This document shows, one piece after another, positions 35,072 through 44,149 of a stretch of DNA of 64,000 bases. The DNA comes from Serpens gallinarum (GTDB lineage Bacteria; Pseudomonadota; Gammaproteobacteria; Pseudomonadales; Pseudomonadaceae). The notes below the pieces were generated by a model. It did no database searches. It worked only from the letters and a program-made list of their open reading frames with translations, and had not been told where the DNA came from. Every line of letters begins with the position of its first letter. The stretch's first letter is position 1. The stretch spans positions 56,305 to 120,304 of the forward strand of contig NZ_JACSQG010000009.1 in the NCBI RefSeq assembly GCF_014836765.1, written 5' to 3'. A program made the position numbers and the translations under genes.

Positions 35072-36598
35072 TCAATGCGACGTTCCCTCCACAAACCCGA
35101 TCTTGTTGCCCACGTTGTACTTGCCCGAGGGCTTGTTCATGGGGATGCGCTTGACCTCCTTAAGGGTGTCGGACTCGAGCACCAGCAGGGCGCCGTCGGT
35201 GTCCCAGACGCTGAGCAGCAGGTGCTTGCCGTCGCGGGTGAACTCCACATGAGCGGCGTTCTTGCCGGGCACCGGGCGCAGGGTATGGGCGACTTCCAAT
35301 GACTGCTTGTCGATCAGGTGGATGGCGTCGTTGTTGGGGCCGAAGAACACGTCGGTCCAGGCGTATTTCGAGTTCTCATGGCTGCGCATGAAGAAGCCCG
35401 GCCCCTCGGTGGGAATTTCTTTAATCAACTCCCAGGTCTGCATGTCGAGCACCGAAATCAGACCCTGGCTGACGTTGGGCGTGGCAAATACCCATTTGCC
35501 GTCGCGCTGCCAGTAGATGCCCGAGCCCAGGTGCGGCATGCCGGGGAGGGGAATGTCGGTCAGCGCCCTGCCGCTGTCCAGGTCGATCACCTGGCCGCCT
35601 TGGGCCTTGCGTGAGGTCGCCAGCAATTGGCGGTAATCGGGAGTGAAGGAGAAGTCATCGAGGAAGTCCTTCGCTTGAATACGGCGCGGCACGAAGTCCG
35701 GCGTGCCGGCGTAGGACAATTCCCAGACTTCCTGCACATCCTTGAGCGCCACCACGAAGCTGTCGCGTGGCGGCGCGGTGTACACGGCGCTGACGCGTGA
35801 GGTCACGCCGTCCAGCCCCGTGGCCGGGATGCGCTTCACCAGTGACAGGTCGCGGGCATCCAGCACCACCAGTTCACCCGGCAGGTAGTTGCCCACCAGT
35901 GCCCAGCGGCCGTCGTTGCTGATCGCCAGGTTGCGGGTGTTCAGGCCGGCGCGCACCTCGGCGACCATGGTCAGGTTGTGCAGGTCGTAGACACTGACCC
36001 AGCCGTCGCGGGAGGCGAAATACACGAAGCGCCCATCCGGTGAAAATTTCGGCCCGCCATGCAGCGCGAAGTGGGACTTGAACTTGGCCAGCTCCTCGAA
36101 GTGGTCGCCGTCGAGGATGCGCACCTGATGGTTACCGGCCTCCACCACCACGAACAGATTGAGCGGATCGGCGCCGTGCTGCGGCGTGGCGGGCAGCGTG
36201 GCCACGTCGGCGAAGATGCGTTGGCTGGCGCGCAGATCGGCGTCGCTCCAGGTCGGCGGCACGGCGGACGGGGTATACAGGTAGTCGACCAGCGCGTCGA
36301 TCTGCGCAGCATCCAGCACGGCGCCGTAAGCAGCCATCTGACTGGCTGGACGGCCTTGCTCAATCACCTGGCGGACTTCGGCGCGCTTGATGCGCCCGAG
36401 GCTTTCCGGCAGCAGGGCAGGGCCGGCGCCGCCCAGACGATTGGCGCCATGGCAGCTTTGACACTGCTGTTCATACAGCGCGTGGGCGGTCGATGTGGAC
36501 GTGGCGGCCTCGGCATGGGGAATGGCCTGGTCAAGGGCCATATAAGTGGCGGCTGGTAGCGCTGCGGCGGCCAGCAGGAAGGTCGCAATCAGCCGCAT
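35072..36598 (-). CDS. nirN: NirN, cytochrome c / haem d1 domain protein
   Basis: NirN is a periplasmic relative of nitrite reductase that acts in the last steps of haem d1 formation. The 508-residue precursor has a signal peptide (ATFLLAAAALPAATYMA). A monohaem cytochrome c domain follows, with Cys46, Cys49 and His50 (CQSCH). The rest is an eight-bladed d1 propeller (residues about 140-508) with VEAGNHQVRILDGD, GPKFSPDGRFVYFASRDG and KNAAHVEFTRDGKHLLLS. It is shorter than NirS and, unlike NirF, carries the c-type haem. It overlaps the nirE 3' end by 10 bases. Confidence 0.88.
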   Translation of the reverse strand: MRLIATFLLAAAALPAATYMALDQAIPHAEAATSTSTAHALYEQQCQSCHGANRLGGAGPALLPESLGRIKRAEVRQVIEQGRPASQMAAYGAVLDAAQIDALVDYLYTPSAVPPTWSDADLRASQRIFADVATLPATPQHGADPLNLFVVVEAGNHQVRILDGDHFEELAKFKSHFALHGGPKFSPDGRFVYFASRDGWVSVYDLHNLTMVAEVRAGLNTRNLAISNDGRWALVGNYLPGELVVLDARDLSLVKRIPATGLDGVTSRVSAVYTAPPRDSFVVALKDVQEVWELSYAGTPDFVPRRIQAKDFLDDFSFTPDYRQLLATSRKAQGGQVIDLDSGRALTDIPLPGMPHLGSGIYWQRDGKWVFATPNVSQGLISVLDMQTWELIKEIPTEGPGFFMRSHENSKYAWTDVFFGPNNDAIHLIDKQSLEVAHTLRPVPGKNAAHVEFTRDGKHLLLSVWDTDGALLVLESDTLKEVKRIPMNKPSGKYNVGNKIGFVEGTSH

Positions 36599-37422
36599 AC
36601 GGCCTCCTCACGGCTTTCTCGCTGGCCCTGCAGGCGGGCCGGATAACCGACGGTGTGTTCTGCAAACAGCCCGACCACCCGGCCGATCACCGTCAGCGTC
36701 GGCGCGTTGAGCTGGTTGTCGCGGGCCAGTGCGGCAAGCTGTTGCAAGGTGCCGCGCACCACCTGTTGATCTTCACGGGTGCCATTGCCGATCAGTGCGG
36801 CGGGTGTGTCGGCGGGAAGCCCGGCGGCAATCAGGTTGCGGGAGATCTCATCAAGGCTGGCCAGGCCCATGTAGAACACCAGGGTCTTGCCGTTATCGGC
36901 CAGGCTGGCCCAAGGCAGGGCCAGCTCGCCATCTTTCTGCAGGTGGCCGGTGATGAACTGGCACGACTGCGCCAAGTCACGATGGGTCAGCGGGATGCCG
37001 GCATAGGTGCTGCAGCCGGCGGCAGCGGTGATGCCCGGTACTACCTGGCAGTCGATGCCGCGTTCCAGCAAGTATTCCAGCTCCTCGGCGCCGCGACCAA
37101 AAACGAATGGGTCGCCGCCCTTGAGACGAACGACGCGGCGTTTACCCAGGGCCAGCGCGGCCAGCAGCTCGTTGATCTGTTCCTGGGGCAGGCTGTGATA
37201 GCCGCTGGCCTTGCCGACGTAGTGCAAGCTGCAACGTGCCGGTAACAGATCAATCAGCTGCTGACCGACCAGGCGGTCGTACACCACTGCATCGGCCTGC
37301 TGCAGCAAACTCCAGGCGCGCAGGGTGAGCAGGCCGGGATCACCGGGGCCGGCGCCAACCAGGGCGACTTCGCCGGGGGCTAAGGTGGCACACAGCGAAG
37401 CGGGAAAGGTGGGCTGATCCAT
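36589..37422 (-). CDS. nirE: Uroporphyrinogen-III C-methyltransferase (NirE/CobA type)
   Basis: This SAM-dependent enzyme methylates uroporphyrinogen III at C2 and C7 to precorrin-2, the entry to haem d1 (and sirohaem, cobalamin). The 277-residue protein has the signature VALVGAGPGDPGLLTLRA, RLKGGDPFVFGRGAEE, VPGITAAAGCSTYAGIPLTHR and the C-terminal APTLTVIGRVVGL. The ATG at 37422 is chosen over one seven codons upstream because CAGGAG stands five bases ahead of it. Its place between nirJ and nirN marks it as the denitrification copy, NirE. Confidence 0.92.
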   Translation of the reverse strand: MDQPTFPASLCATLAPGEVALVGAGPGDPGLLTLRAWSLLQQADAVVYDRLVGQQLIDLLPARCSLHYVGKASGYHSLPQEQINELLAALALGKRRVVRLKGGDPFVFGRGAEELEYLLERGIDCQVVPGITAAAGCSTYAGIPLTHRDLAQSCQFITGHLQKDGELALPWASLADNGKTLVFYMGLASLDEISRNLIAAGLPADTPAALIGNGTREDQQVVRGTLQQLAALARDNQLNAPTLTVIGRVVGLFAEHTVGYPARLQGQRESREEAVCG

Positions 37423-37541
37423 GCGGACTCCTGAAATTCTCATCGAGGTTGGGCGGCTGACGCTTGGTCAAATACGGCTCTGTGACCGCTGGGTGGCGTT
37501 TGCTTGCAGGAGCACTGGAGGCGCTCCCGCACCGGGGTGTT

Positions 37542-38729
37542 CTAGGCAATCTCCACGCGTGGAATGCAGGACGGCTGGGCCAGGCCGATTTCTTCATCGC
37601 TCAAGTAGCAGCCGGGGTCCTCGCCCCACAGGTTGCCGGCGGCCCAGGCGCGGGTTCGGGTGTTGCCGTTGCAGATCGACAGCCAGCGGCACTGGGCGCA
37701 ACGGCCTTCGACGGCGCGCGGGTGCTCGCGCAGCTGCACCAGCAGCGGCTCGGGCTGCTCCAGCCAGATCTCGCGGAACGAGGTTCGGCGCACGTTGCCG
37801 ACGGTGTGCTGCCACCAGTAAGTGTCCGGGTGTACGTCGCCGATGTTGTCGATATTGGCGATGCCGCTGCCAGAGGCATTGCCGCCCCAAGCGCGCAGCA
37901 TCTGCTCCAGTCGCTCGGCGTGTTGCGGCAGGTTTTCCGTGACCCACTGCAACAGCAGGATGGCGTCGGCATCGTTGTTGCCGCTGACGAAGTCGGTTTC
38001 GCGGCCGTTGCACACATCGTCCCAGGCCTGCTCGAACAGCTGGCGCATGGCGTCGCGGGTCATCTGGTGATGGGCATCGGCCTTGCGGCTGCGTTTGCCG
38101 CGCCCGCTGTAATTCAAATGCGAGAGATAGAACTTCTGCACGTCGTGCTCGCGCATCAGCTCCAGCAGCGCCGGCAGTTGCGGGTAGTTGTGCTGGGTCA
38201 GCGTGGTACGCAGGCCGACACGGATATCATGCTGACGGCACAGGTCGATGGCGTGCATCGAGGCGGCGAAGCTGCCCTTGAGCTGGCGCCAGTCGTCGTG
38301 CACCGCTTCCAGGCCGTCGATGCTGATGCCGACATAGTCGTAGCGCGCTGCAACGATGCGCTCGATGTTGTGTGCGTCGATCAGCGTGCCGTTGGTGGAC
38401 AGGGCGACGAAGAAGCCTTTCTCGCGGGCGTAGTCGGAGAGCAGGAAAATGTCGTCGCGCAGCAGCGGTTCGCCACCGGAGAGAATCAATACCTTGACCC
38501 CGGCTGCGTGCAAGTCGTCGATCACCCGCAGCGCCTCGGCGGTGTCCAGCTCATCGCGAAACTCGCTATCGGCCGAGGTGGCGTAGCAGTGCTTGCAGGT
38601 CAGGTTGCAACGGCGCAGCAGGTTCCAGATCACCACCGGCGGGCGCCGCCCCGGCGTGCCCCGGGCACTGAGCACGTGCCCGGCACCGGGATGGGCGAGG
38701 GCTCGCAGGTAATGGCTGATTCTCAACAT
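37542..38729 (-). CDS. nirJ: NirJ, radical SAM haem d1 biosynthesis protein
   Basis: NirJ is a radical SAM enzyme that removes propionate side chains from the porphyrin on the way to haem d1. The 395-residue protein has the [4Fe-4S] motif CNLTCKHC at Cys41, Cys45 and Cys48, and the GGEP motif (ILSGGEPLLRDD). A SPASM-type cysteine-rich C-terminus follows (CAQCRWLSICNGN then PGCYL). The ATG at 38729 matches the family start MLRISHYLRAL and has GGGAG upstream. It leads nirJ-nirE-nirN, which is transcribed leftwards behind an FNR-type box. Confidence 0.95.
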   Translation of the reverse strand: MLRISHYLRALAHPGAGHVLSARGTPGRRPPVVIWNLLRRCNLTCKHCYATSADSEFRDELDTAEALRVIDDLHAAGVKVLILSGGEPLLRDDIFLLSDYAREKGFFVALSTNGTLIDAHNIERIVAARYDYVGISIDGLEAVHDDWRQLKGSFAASMHAIDLCRQHDIRVGLRTTLTQHNYPQLPALLELMREHDVQKFYLSHLNYSGRGKRSRKADAHHQMTRDAMRQLFEQAWDDVCNGRETDFVSGNNDADAILLLQWVTENLPQHAERLEQMLRAWGGNASGSGIANIDNIGDVHPDTYWWQHTVGNVRRTSFREIWLEQPEPLLVQLREHPRAVEGRCAQCRWLSICNGNTRTRAWAAGNLWGEDPGCYLSDEEIGLAQPSCIPRVEIA

Positions 38730-38791
38730 GAAGGCGACTCCCACCGCATACTTCTATGGCGGCAGGATTACCGAGGCGCGAATGCCAATCC

Positions 38792-38805
38792 TTGATCGGA
38801 AACAA
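38792..38805 (-). promoter_or_regulatory. FNR-type (ANR/DNR) box ahead of nirJ
   Basis: TTGATCGGAAACAA matches TTGAT-N4-ATCAA at nine of ten positions. Its centre is about 70 bases from the nirJ ATG, close to the spacing seen at napF and nosR. No strong -10 was seen, only TAATCC at roughly the right place. Confidence 0.65.
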
Positions 38806-38937
38806 TAAAAGGCTGACTAGCGGTAGGGAATTGGCGCGTAGGGGGGAACGTGCCGATTGATAGTGCCGGCACTTGAGGCGGGCACCGCTACGTCGGTGCG
38901 GCGATGCCTGCATGTAGGCGCTGCCTCACATTGAATG

Positions 38938-39627
38938 TCAGCTCATGCCCTGTGTCGTCTGAGCGCTGAAATTATTCAAGCCCTTTGTTTGAGGCTGCAA
39001 ACGCAGAAGCCCCAGCGCAATCAGCGTCTGTCCGGTGAAGTAACAGGTGACGATCACCGGAATGGCATAAGGAAACGGCTGCGCAAACTTGTTCACGCCA
39101 ATCAGCGAATCGGCGATGACGAACAGCATGGCGCCCAGCCAAAGCAGGCCCACTTGCTGCTCGACCCGGCAGGCCATGATTGCCATGACGAATAGGCACA
39201 GCAGATAGATCGCCACCGGAGACTGATAGGCCCCGGCCGCCGGCACCAGCCAAAGCGCCAGGACGAGGCAATACAGCGTGACCGGCAACATGCGCCATAG
39301 CAGCCAGGGCTTGGCAGACGACAGCCGCGTAAACGCAGCTGCAAAGGCCAGTTGGTTCACCAGAAATGCGAGCAGTGCCTGAATGAACAGTCCGTCCCGC
39401 TCCCCATAATCCAGAAAAAAATCCCCCGCTGCCGCCGCCACGAAGCCGATCCCCAGACAGACTCCCGTCGCGCCGGGATAGGCACGCCAGGACAACAGGG
39501 CAAACAGCAGCATAGGGATGGGCTTGAGTAGCCAGCTCAGGGGATAGGGCTTGAAGGGCAGCAGGGCGAGGTAGATCAGCCCCATTACAACGGCAACGGC
39601 AAAACAGCGGCGCTGGAAGGCGGACAT
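38938..39627 (-). CDS. YhhN/TMEM86 family membrane protein (lysoplasmalogenase-like)
   Basis: The 229-residue protein has about eight membrane segments and the pattern of the YhhN family: YPLSWLLKPIPMLL near the start, AAAGDFFLD with conserved acids, NQLAFAAAF and GAMLFVIADSLIGVNKF. Family members hydrolyse the vinyl ether bond of lysoplasmalogen in animals and some bacteria; the role in pseudomonads is unknown. It stands alone after the nir block. No signal peptide beyond the first helix. Confidence 0.85.
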   Translation of the reverse strand: MSAFQRRCFAVAVVMGLIYLALLPFKPYPLSWLLKPIPMLLFALLSWRAYPGATGVCLGIGFVAAAAGDFFLDYGERDGLFIQALLAFLVNQLAFAAAFTRLSSAKPWLLWRMLPVTLYCLVLALWLVPAAGAYQSPVAIYLLCLFVMAIMACRVEQQVGLLWLGAMLFVIADSLIGVNKFAQPFPYAIPVIVTCYFTGQTLIALGLLRLQPQTKGLNNFSAQTTQGMS

Positions 39628-39810
39628 GGGTGGCTCCCGGTTTCGTTCTTGTTGTGTTCTCGAGGCTGTAGCGCGGGGGAGCCCCTGTCAATCAGTCATG
39701 TAATTTGTTTATTTTTTGGGATCTATACCTGAATAAAATTCTTAGTGGGCTTGTCAGCTACTCGCTGCAGCGGCGATAGCGATTTCGCTCAGTTGGATAA
39801 TCCAGTCTGG
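39628..39810. other. Upstream region of the YhhN gene and left border of the porin remnant
   Basis: No gene is seen in these 183 bases. The part 39690-39750 is AT-rich and may hold the promoter of the YhhN gene. It passes without a clear junction into the decayed OprD sequence. Confidence 0.4.
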
Positions 39811-40136
39811 CCGGCAAAGGCGCCAGCGGTGCCAGCGTGTATCTGATCACCCAGCGCTTCATCAACACCTTCGGCCGTGCCGGCGAAAAGAGCTAGCTGG
39901 CCCAGTACGGTTATGACTTCGCCAAGCTCGGGGTGCCGGGACTACCAGAAGGGAAAAATGGGATAACGCGGCCAACCGCGGGCAGACCGAGAGGAACACG
40001 ACATCTTCGTTAGCTACGTTATGCCGACCGGCGCCTTGAAAGGCGTCGGCGTGCAATGGCGCAACGGCGTGCTGCGCTCCGATGGCGGTACGACCCAGGG
40101 TCACAACCGCCTGACTATAGCCTGCCGCTGCTGTAA
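39811..40136 (+). pseudogene. Remnant of an OprD-family porin (C-terminal part)
   Basis: Read in several frames, this stretch gives the end of an OprD-type outer-membrane porin. YLITQRFINTFGRAGEKS is followed by TAG where the family has Trp, then LAQYGYDFAKLGVPGL. After a frame change come HDIFVSYVMPTGALKGVGVQ and WRNGVLRSD...NRLT. After another, YSLPLL and TAA at 40134-40136, the usual aromatic-ended last strand region. About the first 300 residues are missing. At least one nonsense change and two frameshifts are needed to read it, so it is a dead fragment. Confidence 0.88.
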
Positions 40137-40238
40137 CGCTGGATTCTCACGCCGAGCTTCAGTCTGCTGGGTACGGTGCATACATGGCGTAGGATGGGTT
40201 GCACGCTGGGCTACCCATCACTCGCTGGCTTTTCTCCA

Positions 40239-40270
40239 GCCGCCCTGCACAGAACGCGGTGCAGGGCGGC
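40239..40270 (-). terminator. Perfect 12-bp hairpin after the TRAP permease gene
   Basis: GCCGCCCTGCAC (40239-40250) and its complement (40259-40270) form a perfect GC-rich stem with an 8-base loop, starting eight bases past the TRAP permease stop. It probably ends that transcript, though no U-tract follows on the minus strand. Confidence 0.65.
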
Positions 40271-40277
40271 TGTCAAA

Positions 40278-42875
40278 TCAATTGCCTGGGTGCGGATGGT
40301 GTGCAGTGCTACCGGAACCGGGCACCTGCTGCCTTGCCCGCCTGCGCTGCAGCCACACCACCAGGCCAAGCACCATAAGGCCGGGTAGCCACATCCACTC
40401 CTTGGTCCAGCGATCGGTTGGTGCCCGGACGATCAGGATTTCCTGATCGAACTCAAGACCGGCTTCAGCGGCCAGGCTGCCAAAGCCGACACTGTCAACC
40501 AGTACCTTGCCGTCCTCTTCATACAGCGCCAGGCCGAGCTTCTCGAGCCGCTCCTCACCGCTCGCGCCTTCCGGCACGGGCAACAGCAGTGCAAACTCGC
40601 GGGGATCGCCTACCGCATTCTCACCGCGAATACGTAGGCGCAGCTGGCTGTTTGCATCCACGGAGCCCAACGCCTGCGCCAACTCGGACGGCGGTATATC
40701 GCGATAGGGATCGTGCACCATGTCCGTCCAATAACCCGGGCGGAACAGCGTAAACGCCACCAGCAGCAGCAGCACGCTTTCATACCAGCGGCTGCGGACC
40801 AGAAAAAAGCCCTGGGTACCGGCGGCAAAAATCAGCATCGCGCCGGTGGCCACGATGAAGATCAGCACCCCATGCCAGAAGTCCACATCTATCAGGAGCA
40901 AATCGGTGTTGAAAATGAACAGGAACGGCAGTGCCGCCGTCCGCAGGCTGTAATAGAACGCGGTAATGCCCGTCTTGATCGGATCGCCCTTGGACACGGC
41001 CGCTGCGGCGAAGGAGGCCAGCCCCACCGGTGGCGTCACGTCAGCCATGATGCCGAAGTAGAAGACGAACAGGTGCACCGCGATCAGCGGCACGATCAAG
41101 CCGTTTTGCTGTCCCAAGGCCACTACCACCGGCGCCATCAGGCTCGACACGACAATGTAGTTGGCGGTGGTCGGTAGTCCCATGCCCAAGATCAGGCTGA
41201 ACACTGCGGTGAACAGCAGCATCAGCAGCAGGTTGCCCATCGACAACACTTCCACTACGTCGGCCAGCACCAGACCAACGCCAGTCTGTGAAACCGCGCC
41301 AACGATGATCCCGGCCGCTGCGGTGGCGATGCCAATGCCGATCATGTTGCGCGCTCCGGCGATCAACCCTTCCCGCAAGTCCACTACGCCATCGACGAAG
41401 CCGCCATGGGTGGCGCCGTGATCGGCCCGCATCCATGACAGCAGCGGGCGTTGGGTGAGCAGAATGATGACCAGCATCACCGCGCCCCAGAAGGCCGACA
41501 GGCCAGGAGACAGGCGTTCGATCATCAGGCACCAGACCAGTACCACCACCGGCAACAGGAAGTGCAGACCGGACAGCAGCACGGCGCGGGTCTGTGGCAG
41601 TTCATTCAACGGCTTGTTCGGGTCTTCCTCTGGCAGCGGCGGGTTACTCGCGGCAACTTTGAGCAGTCCCAAGTAGGCGACGGCCAGCAGCACGGCAATG
41701 CCCGACAACGCATACTCGCCCAGCGCCGGCTTGAGCCAGCCCAGCCCGTAGTACACGGCCAGCGAAAGGCCGGAAATCAGGGCAGCACCGAACGCGAAAC
41801 CCGTCAGGCGGCGCAACCAGGGTTTGTGCTGGGGAATCCCGATGGGCTGCATGCCCTGCTTGAGCGCTTCCAGATGCACGATATAGACCAGCGCAATATA
41901 GGAAATGGTTGCTGGCAGGAAGGCATGCTTGATGATCTCCACATAGGGAATGCCGACATATTCGACCATCAGGAACGCCGCCGCGCCCATCACGGGAGGC
42001 ATGATCTGGCCGTTGACTGAGGAAGCCACTTCCACCGCACCGGCCTTCTCCTTGGAGAAGCCGACCTTCTTCATCATCGGGATGGTGAAGGTGCCGGTAG
42101 TTACCACGTTTGCGATCGACGAACCGGAGATCATCCCCGTCAGCGCTGAAGACACCACCGCCGCCTTGGCCGGGCCTCCACGCATATGGCCGAGCAGACT
42201 GAAGGCCAGCTGGATGAAGTAATGCCCGGCACCGGCGCGCTCGAGAAGCGCACCGAACAGCACGAAGAGAAAGACGAAGCTGGTGGACACCCCCAGAGCG
42301 ATACCGAACACGCCTTCGGTGGTGATCCACTGGTGATTGGCCAATGCGGTGAAGCTCACCCCGCGATGCGCCAGAAAGCCCGGCATGTAGGGCCCGGCCA
42401 GGCTATAGATCAGGAAAGCCAGCGCAATGATCGCCAGAGGCGGACCAAGCGCGCGTCGCGTTGCCTCCAGTAACAGCGGGATGCCAATGCAGGCGGTGAC
42501 CAGATCCGCGGTGGTCAGGCTACCTGGACGCAGCGCCAACTGCTGATAAAAGATGAATAGATAGGCGGCACTCGCGGCCGCTACCAGGCCCAGGGCGATA
42601 TCCACCAGTGGCACGCGATTACGCGGCGAGCGCTTGAAGGCGGGATAGGCGAGAAACGCCAGCAACAGAGCAAAGGCCAGGTGAATAGCTCGCGTCTCGG
42701 TATCGTTGAGTACGCCAATGCGGAAAATGAACGGCAGCGGCGAGGCAATCCACAGTTGGAACAGCGACCAGAGCAGCGCCAAGCCGGCGATCACGTGGGC
42801 CATTAGCCCCTCGGGCAATCGTGCGCCGACGTCTTGGGCGATCAGCTCTTCAGTGGAAAGTGCTTTGTCATGCAT
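40278..42875 (-). CDS. TRAP transporter permease, fused 4TM-12TM (TAXI type) with C-terminal DUF3394 region
   Basis: This 865-residue inner-membrane protein joins the small DctQ-like and large DctM-like halves of a TRAP transporter, the form that pairs with TAXI binding proteins. The first about 160 residues give the small subunit. The DctM half contains FFVLFGALLERAGAGHYFIQ-type segments, GPAKAAVVSSALTGMISGSS and MGLPTTANYIVVSS. After about residue 730 comes a soluble region (LPVPEGASGEERLEKLGLAL) with a last helix, resembling DUF3394. The ATG at 42875 starts MHDKALSTEELIAQDVGARL, a typical cytoplasmic lead. It follows the TAXI gene by 108 bases. Substrate is not readable; its place beside the itaconate genes is suggestive only. 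Confidence 0.92.
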   Translation of the reverse strand: MHDKALSTEELIAQDVGARLPEGLMAHVIAGLALLWSLFQLWIASPLPFIFRIGVLNDTETRAIHLAFALLLAFLAYPAFKRSPRNRVPLVDIALGLVAAASAAYLFIFYQQLALRPGSLTTADLVTACIGIPLLLEATRRALGPPLAIIALAFLIYSLAGPYMPGFLAHRGVSFTALANHQWITTEGVFGIALGVSTSFVFLFVLFGALLERAGAGHYFIQLAFSLLGHMRGGPAKAAVVSSALTGMISGSSIANVVTTGTFTIPMMKKVGFSKEKAGAVEVASSVNGQIMPPVMGAAAFLMVEYVGIPYVEIIKHAFLPATISYIALVYIVHLEALKQGMQPIGIPQHKPWLRRLTGFAFGAALISGLSLAVYYGLGWLKPALGEYALSGIAVLLAVAYLGLLKVAASNPPLPEEDPNKPLNELPQTRAVLLSGLHFLLPVVVLVWCLMIERLSPGLSAFWGAVMLVIILLTQRPLLSWMRADHGATHGGFVDGVVDLREGLIAGARNMIGIGIATAAAGIIVGAVSQTGVGLVLADVVEVLSMGNLLLMLLFTAVFSLILGMGLPTTANYIVVSSLMAPVVVALGQQNGLIVPLIAVHLFVFYFGIMADVTPPVGLASFAAAAVSKGDPIKTGITAFYYSLRTAALPFLFIFNTDLLLIDVDFWHGVLIFIVATGAMLIFAAGTQGFFLVRSRWYESVLLLLVAFTLFRPGYWTDMVHDPYRDIPPSELAQALGSVDANSQLRLRIRGENAVGDPREFALLLPVPEGASGEERLEKLGLALYEEDGKVLVDSVGFGSLAAEAGLEFDQEILIVRAPTDRWTKEWMWLPGLMVLGLVVWLQRRRARQQVPGSGSTAHHPHPGN

Positions 42876-42983
42876 GGGGTGAGGCCTGTCGAAGAACGAA
42901 TACGGCAAAACCCGCGACCGAGCGGCACACGGGTTTTGGGGGGAAATCAGGCCCGGCGGCGAACACCGTCAGGCCCCTGGCCG

Positions 42984-43949
42984 TTACAGCCAGCCACGTT
43001 CTTTGTAGTAACGCTCGGCGCCTTCATGCAGTGGCGCAGTGAGGCCGACCTTGATCATGTCCTCAGGCTTGAGGTCCTTGAACGCAGGGTGCAGACGCTG
43101 AAAGCGCTCGATGTTATCGAATACCGACTTGACCATTTGATAGACCACCTCGGCATCGACCTTGGTGGTCGTCGACAGAACGGCCTTGCCGCCGATGGAC
43201 TGGGTCGCGTTGTCGTTGCCCTTGTACAGCCCGCCGGGAATCTCGGCCTTGGTGTAGTAGGTCTTTTCTTGCAGCAGCTTATCGATCGCCTCACCGGTGA
43301 TCGGTACCAGCACTGCGTCCACGGTGGTGGTCGCTTCCTGGATCGCGCCGTTCGGATGACCAACGAAGTAGGTCATGGCGTCGATATTGTTGTCGCCCAG
43401 TGCGCTGGCCTGCTCGGCGGGCTTGAGCTCCGACGCCAAGGAAAAGACCGACTTGTCCCAACCCTTGATCTGCATGATCTCTTCCAGGGTGTCGCGCTGG
43501 CCTGAACCAGGGTTGCCAATGTTGACGCGCTTACCCTTCAGATCGTCCAGGCTCTTGATGTTGGCATCGCGACGGGCGAGTACGGTGAACACCTCACTCT
43601 GCAGGGAGAAGACTGCACGCAGATCGCCCATCGCGCCTTCTTTCTCGAAAGGTGTCAGGCCTTTCATCGCTTTGTACTGATGGTCGGACTGCATGATGCC
43701 GAAGTTGAATTCACCGCTGCGCAGGCCGTTGACGTTGGCTACACCGCCGCCACTGGCCGGGGCGTTGCACTTGATGTTCTCAGCGTTACGGTTGACGAAG
43801 CGACAGATCGACTGGCCAGCCACATAGTAAACCCCGGTTTGGCCGCCGGTACCGATAGTCACGAATTGTTCTTGCGCCTGCGCTGCGCCGCTCATACCGC
43901 TACCCGCTAATGCAGCGGAAAAGATCCATGCCAAGGATTTGCCTTTCAT
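42984..43949 (-). CDS. TAXI-family TRAP transporter solute-binding protein
   Basis: The 321-residue periplasmic receptor has a signal peptide (LAWIFSAALAGSGMSGAAQA) and then the TAXI fold, starting VTIGTGGQTGVYYVAGQSIC. Further family stretches are ASGGGVANVNGLRSGEFNFG, KRVNIGNPGSGQRDTLEEIM and YFVGHPNGAIQE. It delivers its ligand to the fused permease encoded next. TAXI proteins often bind glutamate or dicarboxylates, but the ligand here is unknown. The two genes form a unit transcribed away from the LysR gene. Confidence 0.93.
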   Translation of the reverse strand: MKGKSLAWIFSAALAGSGMSGAAQAQEQFVTIGTGGQTGVYYVAGQSICRFVNRNAENIKCNAPASGGGVANVNGLRSGEFNFGIMQSDHQYKAMKGLTPFEKEGAMGDLRAVFSLQSEVFTVLARRDANIKSLDDLKGKRVNIGNPGSGQRDTLEEIMQIKGWDKSVFSLASELKPAEQASALGDNNIDAMTYFVGHPNGAIQEATTTVDAVLVPITGEAIDKLLQEKTYYTKAEIPGGLYKGNDNATQSIGGKAVLSTTTKVDAEVVYQMVKSVFDNIERFQRLHPAFKDLKPEDMIKVGLTAPLHEGAERYYKERGWL

Positions 43950-44149
43950 GGATGCACTCCTTTAGTTGTTGTTGAATGCCCCGAGAACGTTTCGAGTGCT
44001 CTAGGGATTTCTGAGTCTATCAGGCCATTCTCCTGAAAGAGCACCGTTGACGCGTCTAAAGTCGGGGGTGGGCAAGACGGCGTTGTCGTCGTGTGAAGCG
44101 GTCTTGCGTATAACCAGCATGATCATCTGGAAAACGGTAGATAACGCCC

